This document shows positions 52,441 through 61,696 of a stretch of 64,000 bases of DNA, in pieces. The position numbers and the translations under genes were made by a program. How positions within the stretch are numbered: the first letter of the stretch is position 1; every line of letters starts with the position of its first letter. The stretch covers positions 1,794,501-1,858,500 of the forward strand of contig NZ_LS483470.1 of the NCBI RefSeq assembly GCF_900478135.1, in the 5' to 3' direction. The notes below the pieces were generated by a model that saw only the letters and a program-made list of their open reading frames with translations, was not told the origin of the DNA and did not search any database. This DNA comes from Leminorella richardii (GTDB lineage: Bacteria; Pseudomonadota; Gammaproteobacteria; Enterobacterales; Enterobacteriaceae).

Positions 52441-53985
52441 TTATTTTATAACGCTTATTCCCAATAGAGCCAAAGGATCTTCGATCTCTTTTCTTTGCGA
52501 AGCATTGGGCTCTATGCGTGGATTATTTGAGTTTTCTATAGCAACTGTTTGTGCTGTTTGGCCCATCGGGCTTTGCGTAACCTTCACCTCACTATGAGTG
52601 GGAGCCATTTTAACTAAACCAGTGGGTTGGCTATTTTCTATTGGTTTTTCTTTGAATTCTACAGAAGAGGGGCTGTTGTCAAATCCCAAAATGTCGGTGA
52701 TAAGGTTGCCGTCAGTCTTCTCCTTAAAGTCAACGTGTATATTAAATGCACTGTTTATCTGGCCAAGCTCAGAAAAAATTCTGACAAGGAGGATCTTGAA
52801 GTTAAACTCGGCATTAATCTGGTTGTTCATCGTTTGAAATAGCTCTTGCTCGGCATTAAGAAGATCAAGCACTGAACGGCGATTCACTTTGTATTGCTCA
52901 TGATAAAGGCTTTTAACTTCTAAAGAGTGGCTTATCCTTTCGGCGTAAATATTAATCTGTCGCTCTTGGCTTAATGCCTCTTGATACATTTGTGATACTT
53001 TAGTGGAGAGGTCTTCAATCGATTTTTCAATATTCCAGCGAGCGCTTTCTACTCGCTGGGCAGCACCTCGACTCCGATAAATCGCGCCGCCGCCGTCAAA
53101 AATATTGCTGTTAACGTTGAGCATGACTAGCGTGTCGTTGTCACCGTAGGTGGTCGTTTTTCCCTGAGAAACGGAAACGCTGAGTGCGGGCATCCAGCTT
53201 TTACTGGTATAGGCATACTCAGCTGACGCAGCGTCCTTATTGGCTCGCATGGCCTGAATACGAGGTGATTCAGTGATGCGTTCTCGAATATGGGAGGCTA
53301 GTTGTGCCTTTATGACTGTCATGTCTGGATCTGTGAGGCCAGAAGGGCGCTTGCCAACCAGAATATGGAAATCTGCTTCAGCAGCCTTAAGCTGCGCCTC
53401 ATAGCCGGAGAGGTCAGCTTCTAGACCTTTAATGCGCACTTCAACCTGTTCAACGTCTCCCAGGCTGTCTACACCACCGTCGGCTCGGGCCTGAGCCAGT
53501 CTCAATATGTTGATATGCTCCGTCTTGTTCTTTTTAGTAATATCGATAATTTGTTGGAATTTAATAATATTGAGATAAGTCTCCGCAACTTTGGAAGATA
53601 AAACCTCCGCTTCATCATAGGCGTTATGAACCTCTGCGGACTTGCTGTGTTCGGCGTATTCAACTCTGTCACCGGTGCGGCCGAAGTCAAACAGGTTCTG
53701 TTCAACTTTTACTGAGTAGGTTTTTCCATCGTCGTTGCTGTTGTTCTTATTGGTATTGCTCAGCTCGTTGCCAGTATTCACCGAAACGTTAGGAAGCCAA
53801 CCGCTTCGCGCTTCTCCAATCGAACTCTGTGCTGAAGCAACCTTACCCTGATGATACTTTATCGTTGGCGAGCGGTTGATGGCTGTCTGTAAAGTATTTT
53901 GTAGCGTCTCTGCGCGTAATGGGGCAGAAAGACATGCGAACCCGGCCAGTCCAATACACAGCATCATTTTATTATAGTGAGTCAC
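52441..53985 (-). CDS. TolC-type outer-membrane channel of type I secretion
   Basis: 514 residues with a signal peptide ending APLRA before ETLQNTLQTAINRSP. Two repeats of the outer-membrane efflux family follow, with strong coiled-coil content and a beta-barrel hinge each (LFDFGRTGDRVEY and NIFDGGGAIYRSRGAA). The barrel ends at about residue 440. The last 75 residues (from DNSPSSVEFKEKP) are polar, low in complexity and not expected in the family. It starts with GTG immediately after the HlyD-type stop codon, preceded by GAGGGAGAG; the ATG six codons later is an alternative. It exports with the two genes above. Confidence 0.88.
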   Translation of the reverse strand: MTHYNKMMLCIGLAGFACLSAPLRAETLQNTLQTAINRSPTIKYHQGKVASAQSSIGEARSGWLPNVSVNTGNELSNTNKNNSNDDGKTYSVKVEQNLFDFGRTGDRVEYAEHSKSAEVHNAYDEAEVLSSKVAETYLNIIKFQQIIDITKKNKTEHINILRLAQARADGGVDSLGDVEQVEVRIKGLEADLSGYEAQLKAAEADFHILVGKRPSGLTDPDMTVIKAQLASHIRERITESPRIQAMRANKDAASAEYAYTSKSWMPALSVSVSQGKTTTYGDNDTLVMLNVNSNIFDGGGAIYRSRGAAQRVESARWNIEKSIEDLSTKVSQMYQEALSQERQINIYAERISHSLEVKSLYHEQYKVNRRSVLDLLNAEQELFQTMNNQINAEFNFKILLVRIFSELGQINSAFNIHVDFKEKTDGNLITDILGFDNSPSSVEFKEKPIENSQPTGLVKMAPTHSEVKVTQSPMGQTAQTVAIENSNNPRIEPNASQRKEIEDPLALLGISVIK

Positions 53986-55227
53986 TTATCTCTCCCTCAG
54001 GGCTTCTTTAGCTTTATTTAATGGTTTTAGTAGATAGTCCAGAACGCTTTTTTGTCCTGTTTTGATGTCAACGGTTGCCAGCATGCCGGGAACGATTTCA
54101 TGCAGCTTGCCGTCTCGAGTTTCTAATGCAGAGCGTTCGGTGCGAACGAAAACTTTGTAGTAATACTGTTCACGACGAACCTGATCCTGAATGGTATCGG
54201 GAGAAATGCGTTCTACTGTGGCATCCATCGTTCCATAAATAGAGGATTCGTAGGCGCTGACTTTTACGATAGCCTTTTGATTTGGATGAATAAATGCAAT
54301 ATCTCTAGGGTTTATTTTGACCTCAATCACCAGCTGATCTTCAGAAGGAACCACCTCCATCAGTTTTCCACCAGGTTCCAGAACGCCGCCAACCGTCGTG
54401 ACCTGAACGTCTTTAACAATCCCCTTTACTGGTGACGTAATAACGGTGCTGGCCAACTGGTCTTTTCTCTGTAGCAGTTGGAAATAGATAGAGTCCAACT
54501 CGTTCTTTTTCTTCACCAGTTCTTCTTTGGCCTGTTCAAAATAGTGGTTACGCGCTTCGGTGATCCGGTTTTTAAGATCGTTTTCCTCTTTTCTTAATCG
54601 AAGTTCTTCCACCTGCCCAACGGCGCCTTTGGCAACCAGAGGGCGGATCAGCGCCAGCTCGTTGTTAGTTAACTTCAGGCTTCTTTGTAGACCAGAAACG
54701 TTCTCGTCCAAGCTTCTGCGACGCGATAGCAGCAAAGACATTTCATGGTCAATCAGCACTTTGTGTTCTTTCAGCAGCTCTTCATCATTCAGCGCCTTGT
54801 CGTTGGCTTCGCTGGAGTAGCTACGCAAAAAGACAATAAAGTCCGGCTGCTCTTTTTCGCCCTTAATTTCTGCCGTTAGGCGAGCGATGCTGACCGCTAG
54901 CGCCTTTACTTTGGCACCGACTTCGTTATATCCAGCTTCAAAGCGCGTCGAGTCCAAAATAGCCAGCTGTTGGTTAGCCTCGACGAGATCGCCTTCACGT
55001 ACCATCAGCTCACGAATCACGCCACCGTCTCTGGCCTGAATAATCTGAGAGCGATTCCAAGTGATGACGGTTCCCTGGCCGTTGGTGACTTCATCCAGTT
55101 CGGCAAAATAGCCCCAGACGAGTAAAAGCAGACAGGTCGATAAAATAATCCAAATGATCTTTGCATTTTTGCCGCTCTGAATGTCGCTAACGTCAGTCAG
55201 CTCGTTATTTTTCTTAAAGAATGTCAT
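53986..55227 (-). CDS. HlyD-type membrane fusion protein
   Basis: 413 residues, adaptor of the type I exporter, of the LapC/BapD kind. One N-terminal membrane helix (about 24-43, IIWIILSTCLLLLVWGYFAEL) precedes a lipoyl/barrel-sandwich half (RDGGVIRELMVREGDLVEANQQLAILD), a long periplasmic coiled coil (about 110-265), the second lipoyl half (VITSPVKGIVKDVQVTTVGGVLEPG), and a C-terminal beta-barrel domain. It starts 4 bases after the ABC gene's stop and ends flush with the TolC-type start, so the three are cotranscribed. Confidence 0.92.
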   Translation of the reverse strand: MTFFKKNNELTDVSDIQSGKNAKIIWIILSTCLLLLVWGYFAELDEVTNGQGTVITWNRSQIIQARDGGVIRELMVREGDLVEANQQLAILDSTRFEAGYNEVGAKVKALAVSIARLTAEIKGEKEQPDFIVFLRSYSSEANDKALNDEELLKEHKVLIDHEMSLLLSRRRSLDENVSGLQRSLKLTNNELALIRPLVAKGAVGQVEELRLRKEENDLKNRITEARNHYFEQAKEELVKKKNELDSIYFQLLQRKDQLASTVITSPVKGIVKDVQVTTVGGVLEPGGKLMEVVPSEDQLVIEVKINPRDIAFIHPNQKAIVKVSAYESSIYGTMDATVERISPDTIQDQVRREQYYYKVFVRTERSALETRDGKLHEIVPGMLATVDIKTGQKSVLDYLLKPLNKAKEALRER

Positions 55228-55231
55228 GGCG

Positions 55232-57334
55232 TTAATTTCCGCTATTGTTTGCCTTCAGTCGCTGCAATACAGCATCTCTCGGTCCGTCGAGAACGACGCC
55301 TCCCTGGCTCATAACGATAATTCTGTCTACGAGTCTTAGCGGTGCGTGTCGATGTGTGACAATGACAAAGGTCTTGTCCTTAATGTGCTCGTTAAGAGCA
55401 CTGACTACGTGATTTTCCAGCGCTTCATCCATATTGGCGGTCGGCTCGTCTAAAAGCAGAATAGGGGAGTCGCGCAGTAGGGTTCTGGCTAACAAAAGGG
55501 TCTGTTTTTGCCCTCCAGAGAGACCGCGCCCCCCCTCAGCGATAGAGAGTTCAAGCCCCTGTCCCGTTTTCAGCAGGCTGGCAGCGCCAGCGATATTTAG
55601 GGCTTCAACGATCTTGCCGGCAGAGGTCTGTGGCCTGCCCATAATGAGGTTTTCGCGAATAGTTCCGTGGAAAAGCTGTGCGCTTTGTGGCAGATAGGCA
55701 ATATCGCGACGAACGTCACTATTGCTGATCTCCTTCATGACTAACCCGTCAAGCAGCAGCTCGCCTTCCGTCGTTTCTGCTATGCCGGATATCAGGCGCA
55801 GTAGAGTGGATTTTCCTGCGCCGATAGAACCCAGGATAGCGACCTTTTCCCCAGAGTTAATTTCCAGAGAGGCAACGTCTAGAGCGATAGGGGCTTCGGG
55901 ATTAAAGCGGTACTTGACGTTCTTTAAGCTAAATTGCCCTTTTATCACATCGGTATGCAGCGTTTCGCTAAAGGGCTTTTGATCCAGAGGTTTTTTCAAG
56001 AATTCATCGAGCCCAGTCTTTGCCATTTTGGCGTGTTGCCAGCGAGTGAGTACTTGAGCCAGCTGGCCAAGAGGGGCAACAGTACGGCTGGATAAAATAG
56101 AACAGGCAATCAGTGTCCCTGTTGTAATGTCATTTTCGATAACCAAATACACGCCGATGGCAATAACGCTGATATAAACCAGCTGTTGAATGAACTGACA
56201 CCAGTTCGTTATCAGACTGGACCAGTGTCGCTGTTCCAAAGAGATTTGCGCGGTAGTTGAGTTACAGCCGTTCCAGGTTCGCAGAAAGCGATCCTCTGAC
56301 TGCATGATTTTAATATCTTCCAAACCTTCAACGGTTTCCACCAGCATGGCGTTACGAATGGCGCTTTCACGGATCCCCTGTTGTGACAGACGGGCTAAAG
56401 GCCATTGGGCAATAAGCCCAGGGATAACGATCAGAGGGATAGCCAGAAGAGGGGCGAAGGCCAGCGGGCCACCGATAAACGCGATCACGCCAATAAAAAT
56501 CAGAATAAACGGCATATCAACCATAGCGACGACCGTTGTGGACGTCAGCAGTTCGCGGATATGTTCAATTTCTCTAAGCTGGGCAACAAACGCACCGGTT
56601 GAGTTAGGACGCGCATCGTTTTTCATACGCAGCGCGCGGGAAAAGAACATGCCGGACATAAAGAGGTCGGTTTTTTTTCCGATCGCGTCAGCAAGATGAC
56701 TACGGGCAAGGCGAAGCATCATGTCCATCAGCAGGGCAACCATTACGCCAATGAAGAGAACCCAAAGCGTATGGTAGGACTGAGCAGGAATTACCCGATC
56801 GTAAATCTGCATGGAAAATAGGGCGCTTGAGAGTGCCAGAATGTTGCCAAACAGAGCGCCCAGCGCAATCTGCCCATAAAAACGGGCATCTTTTCCTACA
56901 AGTTTAAACAGCCAGTTTTCTTTGTACGGCTTAAGAAAATCATCAACACGCTTATCTTCAACGCGCTCTTTGTGAAAAATGAGCCAGACAGGGCCTTCCC
57001 GCATCGATTCAAGCTGCTCTAAATCAATCTGTGTTTTTACATCAGGAGAAATATTAAAAGAGAGCGTTGCTGTATTATCTTCATTAACACTATAAACAAC
57101 AACGGCCTGATTATTATTTAATGGTACAAATACGGGAAATAGAAGCTTTGGAATATTCTTTAATTTTTCGTTCGTTTTTTTATAATTCAACCCAATGTAA
57201 TTAATGGTATTTTTCATTATTTCTTCATGGCTTCCACCATTTTGAATAATGTGCTGTAAATTGTTTGACGTAACGTTGATACCCAAATCTCGGGCAATAA
57301 TTGTCACGCATTCACTCCATGGTGAAAAACCCAT
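55232..57334 (-). CDS. Type I secretion ABC transporter with inactive peptidase-like domain
   Basis: 700 residues. The N-terminal 120 residues are a C39-like domain in which the catalytic cysteine is replaced (WSECVTIIA aligns with the second, non-catalytic cysteine of active enzymes), so it is a docking domain as in HlyB and LapB. Six membrane helices are at about 160-420. The ATPase has Walker A GSIGAGKSTLLRL, signature LSGGQKQTL, Walker B ILLLDEPTANMD and a TH histidine switch. The ATG has AAGGAGAGG upstream. It follows the adhesin gene by 124 bases and exports it. Confidence 0.93.
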   Translation of the reverse strand: MGFSPWSECVTIIARDLGINVTSNNLQHIIQNGGSHEEIMKNTINYIGLNYKKTNEKLKNIPKLLFPVFVPLNNNQAVVVYSVNEDNTATLSFNISPDVKTQIDLEQLESMREGPVWLIFHKERVEDKRVDDFLKPYKENWLFKLVGKDARFYGQIALGALFGNILALSSALFSMQIYDRVIPAQSYHTLWVLFIGVMVALLMDMMLRLARSHLADAIGKKTDLFMSGMFFSRALRMKNDARPNSTGAFVAQLREIEHIRELLTSTTVVAMVDMPFILIFIGVIAFIGGPLAFAPLLAIPLIVIPGLIAQWPLARLSQQGIRESAIRNAMLVETVEGLEDIKIMQSEDRFLRTWNGCNSTTAQISLEQRHWSSLITNWCQFIQQLVYISVIAIGVYLVIENDITTGTLIACSILSSRTVAPLGQLAQVLTRWQHAKMAKTGLDEFLKKPLDQKPFSETLHTDVIKGQFSLKNVKYRFNPEAPIALDVASLEINSGEKVAILGSIGAGKSTLLRLISGIAETTEGELLLDGLVMKEISNSDVRRDIAYLPQSAQLFHGTIRENLIMGRPQTSAGKIVEALNIAGAASLLKTGQGLELSIAEGGRGLSGGQKQTLLLARTLLRDSPILLLDEPTANMDEALENHVVSALNEHIKDKTFVIVTHRHAPLRLVDRIIVMSQGGVVLDGPRDAVLQRLKANNSGN

Positions 57335-57378
57335 AACCTCTCCTTGAGAGACATTCTCTTTGGTACTGTGATTATTAA

Positions 57379-57449
57379 TTAATCGCTATCGAATAGCGGC
57401 TATCGAATAATAGCGATTAAGTAATAAAAGGGGCGAAGACTCGCCCCTT
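57379..57449 (-). repeat. Nested repeats and terminator hairpin between the adhesin and its exporter
   Basis: An 11-base direct repeat GCTATCGAATA occurs at 57385-57395 and 57399-57409, framed by the inverted repeat TTAATCGCTAT (57379-57389) and ATAGCGATTAA (57410-57420). A hairpin AAGGGGCGA/TCGCCCCTT (57428-57449) lies between them and the adhesin stop; on the minus strand it is followed by TTATTAC. It is likely a partial terminator that sets the adhesin to exporter ratio. Confidence 0.65.
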
Positions 57450-57458
57450 GAGGAGTGA

Positions 57459-60400
57459 TTAGATTACGCTGATGCTGTTCTGTACCCAAACCTGTGCGTC
57501 TTCGTCTTTATCGTAGACATACAGATTGTACTGAACACCGCCTTTGTTAGCGGTAGCAACGTTAGTCCAGCTGGCAAGGTCAAGATCAACCTTGTCTTCA
57601 GACGTGCCGTTGATGAACAGCTTCTTATCGTCGTTCAGCTTGATCAGATCGTCATAGCTGACGTCCAGCTGAAGCGCTGACGTTGAGTTCAGATCGATTT
57701 GCTCGATATGGCTCATCTTGCTTAATACGCCAGAATCGATAGTCGTGCCTTTCTCATCCTGGAAGACTACGGTATCGAAGCCGTTGCCGCCGTCGATAGA
57801 GGTAAACTTACCAGAGTTAACCAGAATGCGATCGTCACCGTCGCCAGCGTTCACGTTAGTCACACCGTTACGACCGTCAATGACGTCGTTACCGGCAGTG
57901 CCTTCTGCAGCCTGATAGTTTCCTTCAATGAAGTCGCCTGGCTTGGTCACATCGCCTTTCTCGCCTTCATAGCGAGACGTACCGTCGCTGCCGTAAGTGC
58001 GGCTGTACAGGTTGCTATCGCCTTGAGAAACTTCAGACCAGGTGATAGCGAAGCCGCCGTCAGCCAGTGCTGTCACAGAAGGCAGCGAGCATACGCCGTC
58101 GTCATCAACGCCCTTATCAACCACCAGCTCCGAAGAGACCGGCTGGCCAGTAGCGTCAAGTACGCGAGCCATAACGTGAGATTCGCCGTTGACGTTCGTT
58201 GCCCAAGTCACCACATAGTTACCGTTTTCCAACACAGTGATGTCGTAAGCAGCGGTTAGTGAACCCGGTATCAGACCCTGAGTTCCATCCGTTGATTCGT
58301 TAATGACGCTTGCATCGCCTAAGGCGTGCAGCTTGTCATTCAGCATCTGGAAGCGCTGAACCATCACGTCGCCACCGTCGCCCTTAGTTGCACGAACCCA
58401 GGAAACCAGAAAGGTGCCGTCAGACAAAGCAATGATCTTCGGTGAAACGTCAGTAGAGCCGGCTGGCGCATTGGTGTTCAGCGTAGCGCCGTCAACAATG
58501 ACTTTGCCCGTTTTGAAGTCAACAACAGACAGACGCAGATCTACAGGCTTGCTGGTTAACAGCTTGTCAAGAGACCAGTCTTTGCAGCCCTGTTGCCAAA
58601 CAACTGCGTACTGATTGTTGCCGATACCGGCACCGGCAAGACCTTCGGTATCACTGCCAGGGTTGGTACCAAACAGATAGTTAACAACTTTATCGAATAC
58701 ACCGTTATTGGTGGTGATATAGCCGTTTTCTGTGAAGAAACCGCCCCAGTTGGTGTCATTTGGCGTTTCGATGTTGGTGCTAACCTTGACCAGGTTACCG
58801 TTCGCATCTTCTGCATAGCGGTAGCTGTACAGATGTGAACCCAGCTCAAACGCGTCCATGTCAACCAGCGTCAGGAAGAAGTCTACGATAGACTCAACCG
58901 GCTTAACGAGCCACTGCAGTACCAGTTCGGTGACGGTATCGATCAGAGAGCCGATGATTGGAATACCGGACAGACCCAGTGATTTACACAGATCGCGAAC
59001 CAGACCAGAAACGTCCAGATTGTCTACGACGTTTTCAAGATCCAAGAACTCACGAGTGTGGGTACCAGTGAAGACAATGCTGCCGTCTTCAAGCTGAACG
59101 ATAGAGCTGCTCATCGCGCCCTGGCCGATAATGGCAGACAGGATATGGTTAGGCAGGGTGTTGACCAGACCGTCAATTAGCGCTTTGAAGTCGGTATCCG
59201 GAAGCACGTTCAGGAAGTCGATGGCTTTCAGCGCGCCGGTCAGGAAGTCAGCAATAGGGTTAACGACGCTAGACAGGAATCCAGTGATCTTGTCAGCGAC
59301 TTCGTCCGGGAGCCACTCTTTCAGAATACCGTTTGCACCGCCAAGATCGTTATGTGCAGAAACCAGCTGAGGACCGTTAGTGATTGGCGTACCTTCAGCA
59401 GTAAAGCGCTCATAAACGACGTCGTGACCAGTATAGCTGCCGGCAGTTTCATTTTTCGCGTACAGAACAGTGATAGCGCCGTTAGTCGGAGAAACAGACA
59501 CGTCAAAGTTCGCCAGGAACTGCTGCGCGCTTTCTTTGCTGTAGCCGTCGGCTACGTTCTTATCACCCAGCGTTAGCGTGTTGGTCAGGTTACCATCGGC
59601 ATCAAACAGCTTGACTTTAATGTCGTAGTATTTTGAACCAGCAGCTTCTGCTTCTGGATAGGCAACGAGATAGCCGCCGCCGGGTAGGGAGCGCGTGATA
59701 GAAATCGGCGCATCAATGGTGCTGTCGGTTTCAATTTCACGGATATCAGAATTGGCAATCGCCATGTCGTAAGGCTTTTGTTCAAACGTGACAGAGACGT
59801 CTTTGCCTGATTCAGTCACTTTGGCACCGATCACGGTCTGAACATCAAAGCTGTGGTTACCCGCGCTCAGATTTTCAACCTTAATAGACCAGTTACCCTG
59901 CTGATCGACTTCGGCGGTACCGATCTTCTTATCGCCATCCATCAGGTTGACCGTCGAGCCTGGAACGCCACGACCGTGAAGGGTCGGAGAGGTGATTTCC
60001 GTCGTGGAAGACAGATCCATCGCTTGACCATCTTCGCTCATGCCCAGAACGGAAGCTTTGTGTGAGCTGGGTAGAGTGATGCTGGCCGTGTTGTTGAGAT
60101 CGTCAGTCAGACTGATGATGCTGGTTCCAGGATTCAGCGTTTCACCAGCTTTCAGCGTAATCTTATAGCTGCCGGTATCGTCGGCCGTGACTTCATAGTC
60201 AGCTTTGCCGTCACCGTCGACGTCTAGCTTAACTTTAGCACCCGGTTCAGTTTTGCCGCTGATGACAGTCAGATCTTGAGAGACAGTCATGCTTTCTGAA
60301 TCTGGCGCTGTTGCGTCAATAACGGTAGTCACCTGAACTTTTTCACCTTTGCTGTTCAGTACCCATACAGTCACCGTAGCACCGTCTGGAATGGTCAGCG

Positions 60401-61112
60401 GTGAGGGGAAACTCCAGTTGCCGTTCTCATCCGTTGTGGCGGTAAAGTCGTACGTGCCGTCGCTATTCACGTCGATATAGACAGTGGCATTTTTGGCGTC
60501 GCTGGTGCCTGACAGACTAGAGCCGTTAGAACGATTCAGCGTCAGCAGTGTTGCGTCTGTTGTATCAGTCGGATTAGGGTTCGGTGCCGGTTCGGATGAA
60601 CGGTTCTTATTGTCGTCATCGTCGTCGTTTGCAGCCCAGGCAATAAGGCCTGCAATACCGGCAGCACCAAGGCCTAGTGCAACAAATAGACCCGTATTGT
60701 CATCATCGCTTGCGACAACTTCTTCACCGCGAACGTCGTAGTAGTCCCAGCCTGAAATGATGTCTTTCAGCTGCTCAGGCGTATAGGCAACCACTTCAGC
60801 GCCGTCATTGTAAACGCGCTCATCACCCAGAACGATTTGCTTTTCCGGCAAACCTGATTCAGGAGCGTTTTCGATAGTCAGAGAGCTGATCCCCTGATCG
60901 GCGGGACCAAAGAAGTTATCAACAGCGATGACTTTACCGTCAGTGGTATTAATAATCAGGCCACTGCCGTTACGAGTCATATGAGAAACGGCCCCGTTAT
61001 TTCCTTCGATAAACAGTCTCGTTCCCGGTGTTGCGTTAATATTCGTTGAAGAGCCTAACGAAACGGCTTGTACAGCTTGCCCTGCTTGTTGTACATATAA
61101 TTTCATATCCAT
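57459..61112 (-). CDS. BapA-like secreted protein with propeller-like region
   Basis: 1217 residues. Parts: BapA-prefix-like N-terminal domain (1-75, ending VIAVDNFFG); a glycine/alanine-rich hydrophobic stretch (140-160); an Asp-rich and Pro-rich linker; three Ig-like domains (about 190-268, 275-348, 375-445); seven units of the form LxDGxFxVxW ending in a strand before DxxG (475-1045), possibly a propeller; a glycine/aspartate RTX-like block (about 1070-1118, GTAGNDVIDG and GDGDD); and a C-terminal domain ending NLYVYDKDEDAQVWVQNSISVI, like BapA-type type I signals. It has no signal peptide. Two hydrophobic helical insertions (588-668 and 688-755) break the propeller. The ATG at 61106 is an alternative start. 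It is much shorter than typical LapA/BapA adhesins. Confidence 0.82.
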   Translation of the reverse strand: MDMKLYVQQAGQAVQAVSLGSSTNINATPGTRLFIEGNNGAVSHMTRNGSGLIINTTDGKVIAVDNFFGPADQGISSLTIENAPESGLPEKQIVLGDERVYNDGAEVVAYTPEQLKDIISGWDYYDVRGEEVVASDDDNTGLFVALGLGAAGIAGLIAWAANDDDDDNKNRSSEPAPNPNPTDTTDATLLTLNRSNGSSLSGTSDAKNATVYIDVNSDGTYDFTATTDENGNWSFPSPLTIPDGATVTVWVLNSKGEKVQVTTVIDATAPDSESMTVSQDLTVISGKTEPGAKVKLDVDGDGKADYEVTADDTGSYKITLKAGETLNPGTSIISLTDDLNNTASITLPSSHKASVLGMSEDGQAMDLSSTTEITSPTLHGRGVPGSTVNLMDGDKKIGTAEVDQQGNWSIKVENLSAGNHSFDVQTVIGAKVTESGKDVSVTFEQKPYDMAIANSDIREIETDSTIDAPISITRSLPGGGYLVAYPEAEAAGSKYYDIKVKLFDADGNLTNTLTLGDKNVADGYSKESAQQFLANFDVSVSPTNGAITVLYAKNETAGSYTGHDVVYERFTAEGTPITNGPQLVSAHNDLGGANGILKEWLPDEVADKITGFLSSVVNPIADFLTGALKAIDFLNVLPDTDFKALIDGLVNTLPNHILSAIIGQGAMSSSIVQLEDGSIVFTGTHTREFLDLENVVDNLDVSGLVRDLCKSLGLSGIPIIGSLIDTVTELVLQWLVKPVESIVDFFLTLVDMDAFELGSHLYSYRYAEDANGNLVKVSTNIETPNDTNWGGFFTENGYITTNNGVFDKVVNYLFGTNPGSDTEGLAGAGIGNNQYAVVWQQGCKDWSLDKLLTSKPVDLRLSVVDFKTGKVIVDGATLNTNAPAGSTDVSPKIIALSDGTFLVSWVRATKGDGGDVMVQRFQMLNDKLHALGDASVINESTDGTQGLIPGSLTAAYDITVLENGNYVVTWATNVNGESHVMARVLDATGQPVSSELVVDKGVDDDGVCSLPSVTALADGGFAITWSEVSQGDSNLYSRTYGSDGTSRYEGEKGDVTKPGDFIEGNYQAAEGTAGNDVIDGRNGVTNVNAGDGDDRILVNSGKFTSIDGGNGFDTVVFQDEKGTTIDSGVLSKMSHIEQIDLNSTSALQLDVSYDDLIKLNDDKKLFINGTSEDKVDLDLASWTNVATANKGGVQYNLYVYDKDEDAQVWVQNSISVI

Positions 61113-61517
61113 AACCTATATTCGAGGTATTAAATCAGATTTTAAGCTCGGATGTGACCGATGCTTTAAAAGTGATTTTTTCCATTAAATAAATACGATT
61201 GCAATTAATTTAGTTTGTTTGTTTCCTATTTATGATTATTAACTAATCCGATCCCCCCTATACTGCAAGCACTGATTCTAATGGTGTGGTCAATCTATCA
61301 AAAAAAGATGTTAATGCAAATTTAAAGAAAGGTGATAAAGCATATTTTTATTTATAAATAAGGCAATATTTGGTTTTTTTATTTTTTAATTTTATTACTT
61401 GGATGCATTCATTTGGGAAAATAAATTTTTGTTTAGATCTGTCTAGGTATGCTTTTCATGTTTACTTATTTTTGATTCTTAAAAAAATTAATCGAGTGTT
61501 TTTCGGTTTATTTTTCA

Positions 61518-61544
61518 TTTATTTCATCATGTTGATGAAATAAA
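61518..61544. promoter_or_regulatory. Perfect 27-base palindrome, candidate operator
   Basis: TTTATTTCATCA and TGATGAAATAAA, 12-base arms around TGT, lie in the divergent region. Neither arm is followed by a T tract that would suggest a terminator. Its size fits an operator for a dimeric regulator; the island's AraC-type or LuxR-type protein are candidates. Confidence 0.5.
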
Positions 61545-61570
61545 GAAAGAGTTGGTTGGCTGTGGATTAA

Positions 61571-61696
61571 ATGAAAATTTTCTATAAAAAATCACGCCAA
61601 AAGATGAGTGATTTTATTGATTTATTAGCTGTTGGTGTTGTTATGTTAAAATTTTTATGCATAAATATTATATTGAAAGGGATTTTGATGATATAA
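61571..61696 (+). CDS. Possible 41-residue hydrophobic peptide
   Basis: An open frame of 41 codons with a basic N-terminus (MKIFYKKSRQKMSD) and a hydrophobic C-terminus (LAVGVVMLKFLCINIILKG). It lies ahead of the CvaA-like gene, where precursors of exported peptides often occur. The ribosome binding site is weak and the peptide has no double-glycine leader. In such AT-rich DNA a frame of this length can occur by chance, so support is low. Confidence 0.2.
   Translation: MKIFYKKSRQKMSDFIDLLAVGVVMLKFLCINIILKGILMI

Noticed and set aside
60630..60700. LapG-type cleavage site (AAG) in the adhesin N-terminal part
   Set aside because: LGLGAAGIAG is a glycine/alanine-rich stretch of the hydrophobic segment and no LapG/LapD genes are in the window, so a retention module is not supported.
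61403..61543. A 46-codon hydrophobic frame in the AT-rich gap before the CvaA-like gene
   Set aside because: Phe, Leu, Ile codons are expected in T-rich DNA; it overlaps the palindrome and has no ribosome binding site.
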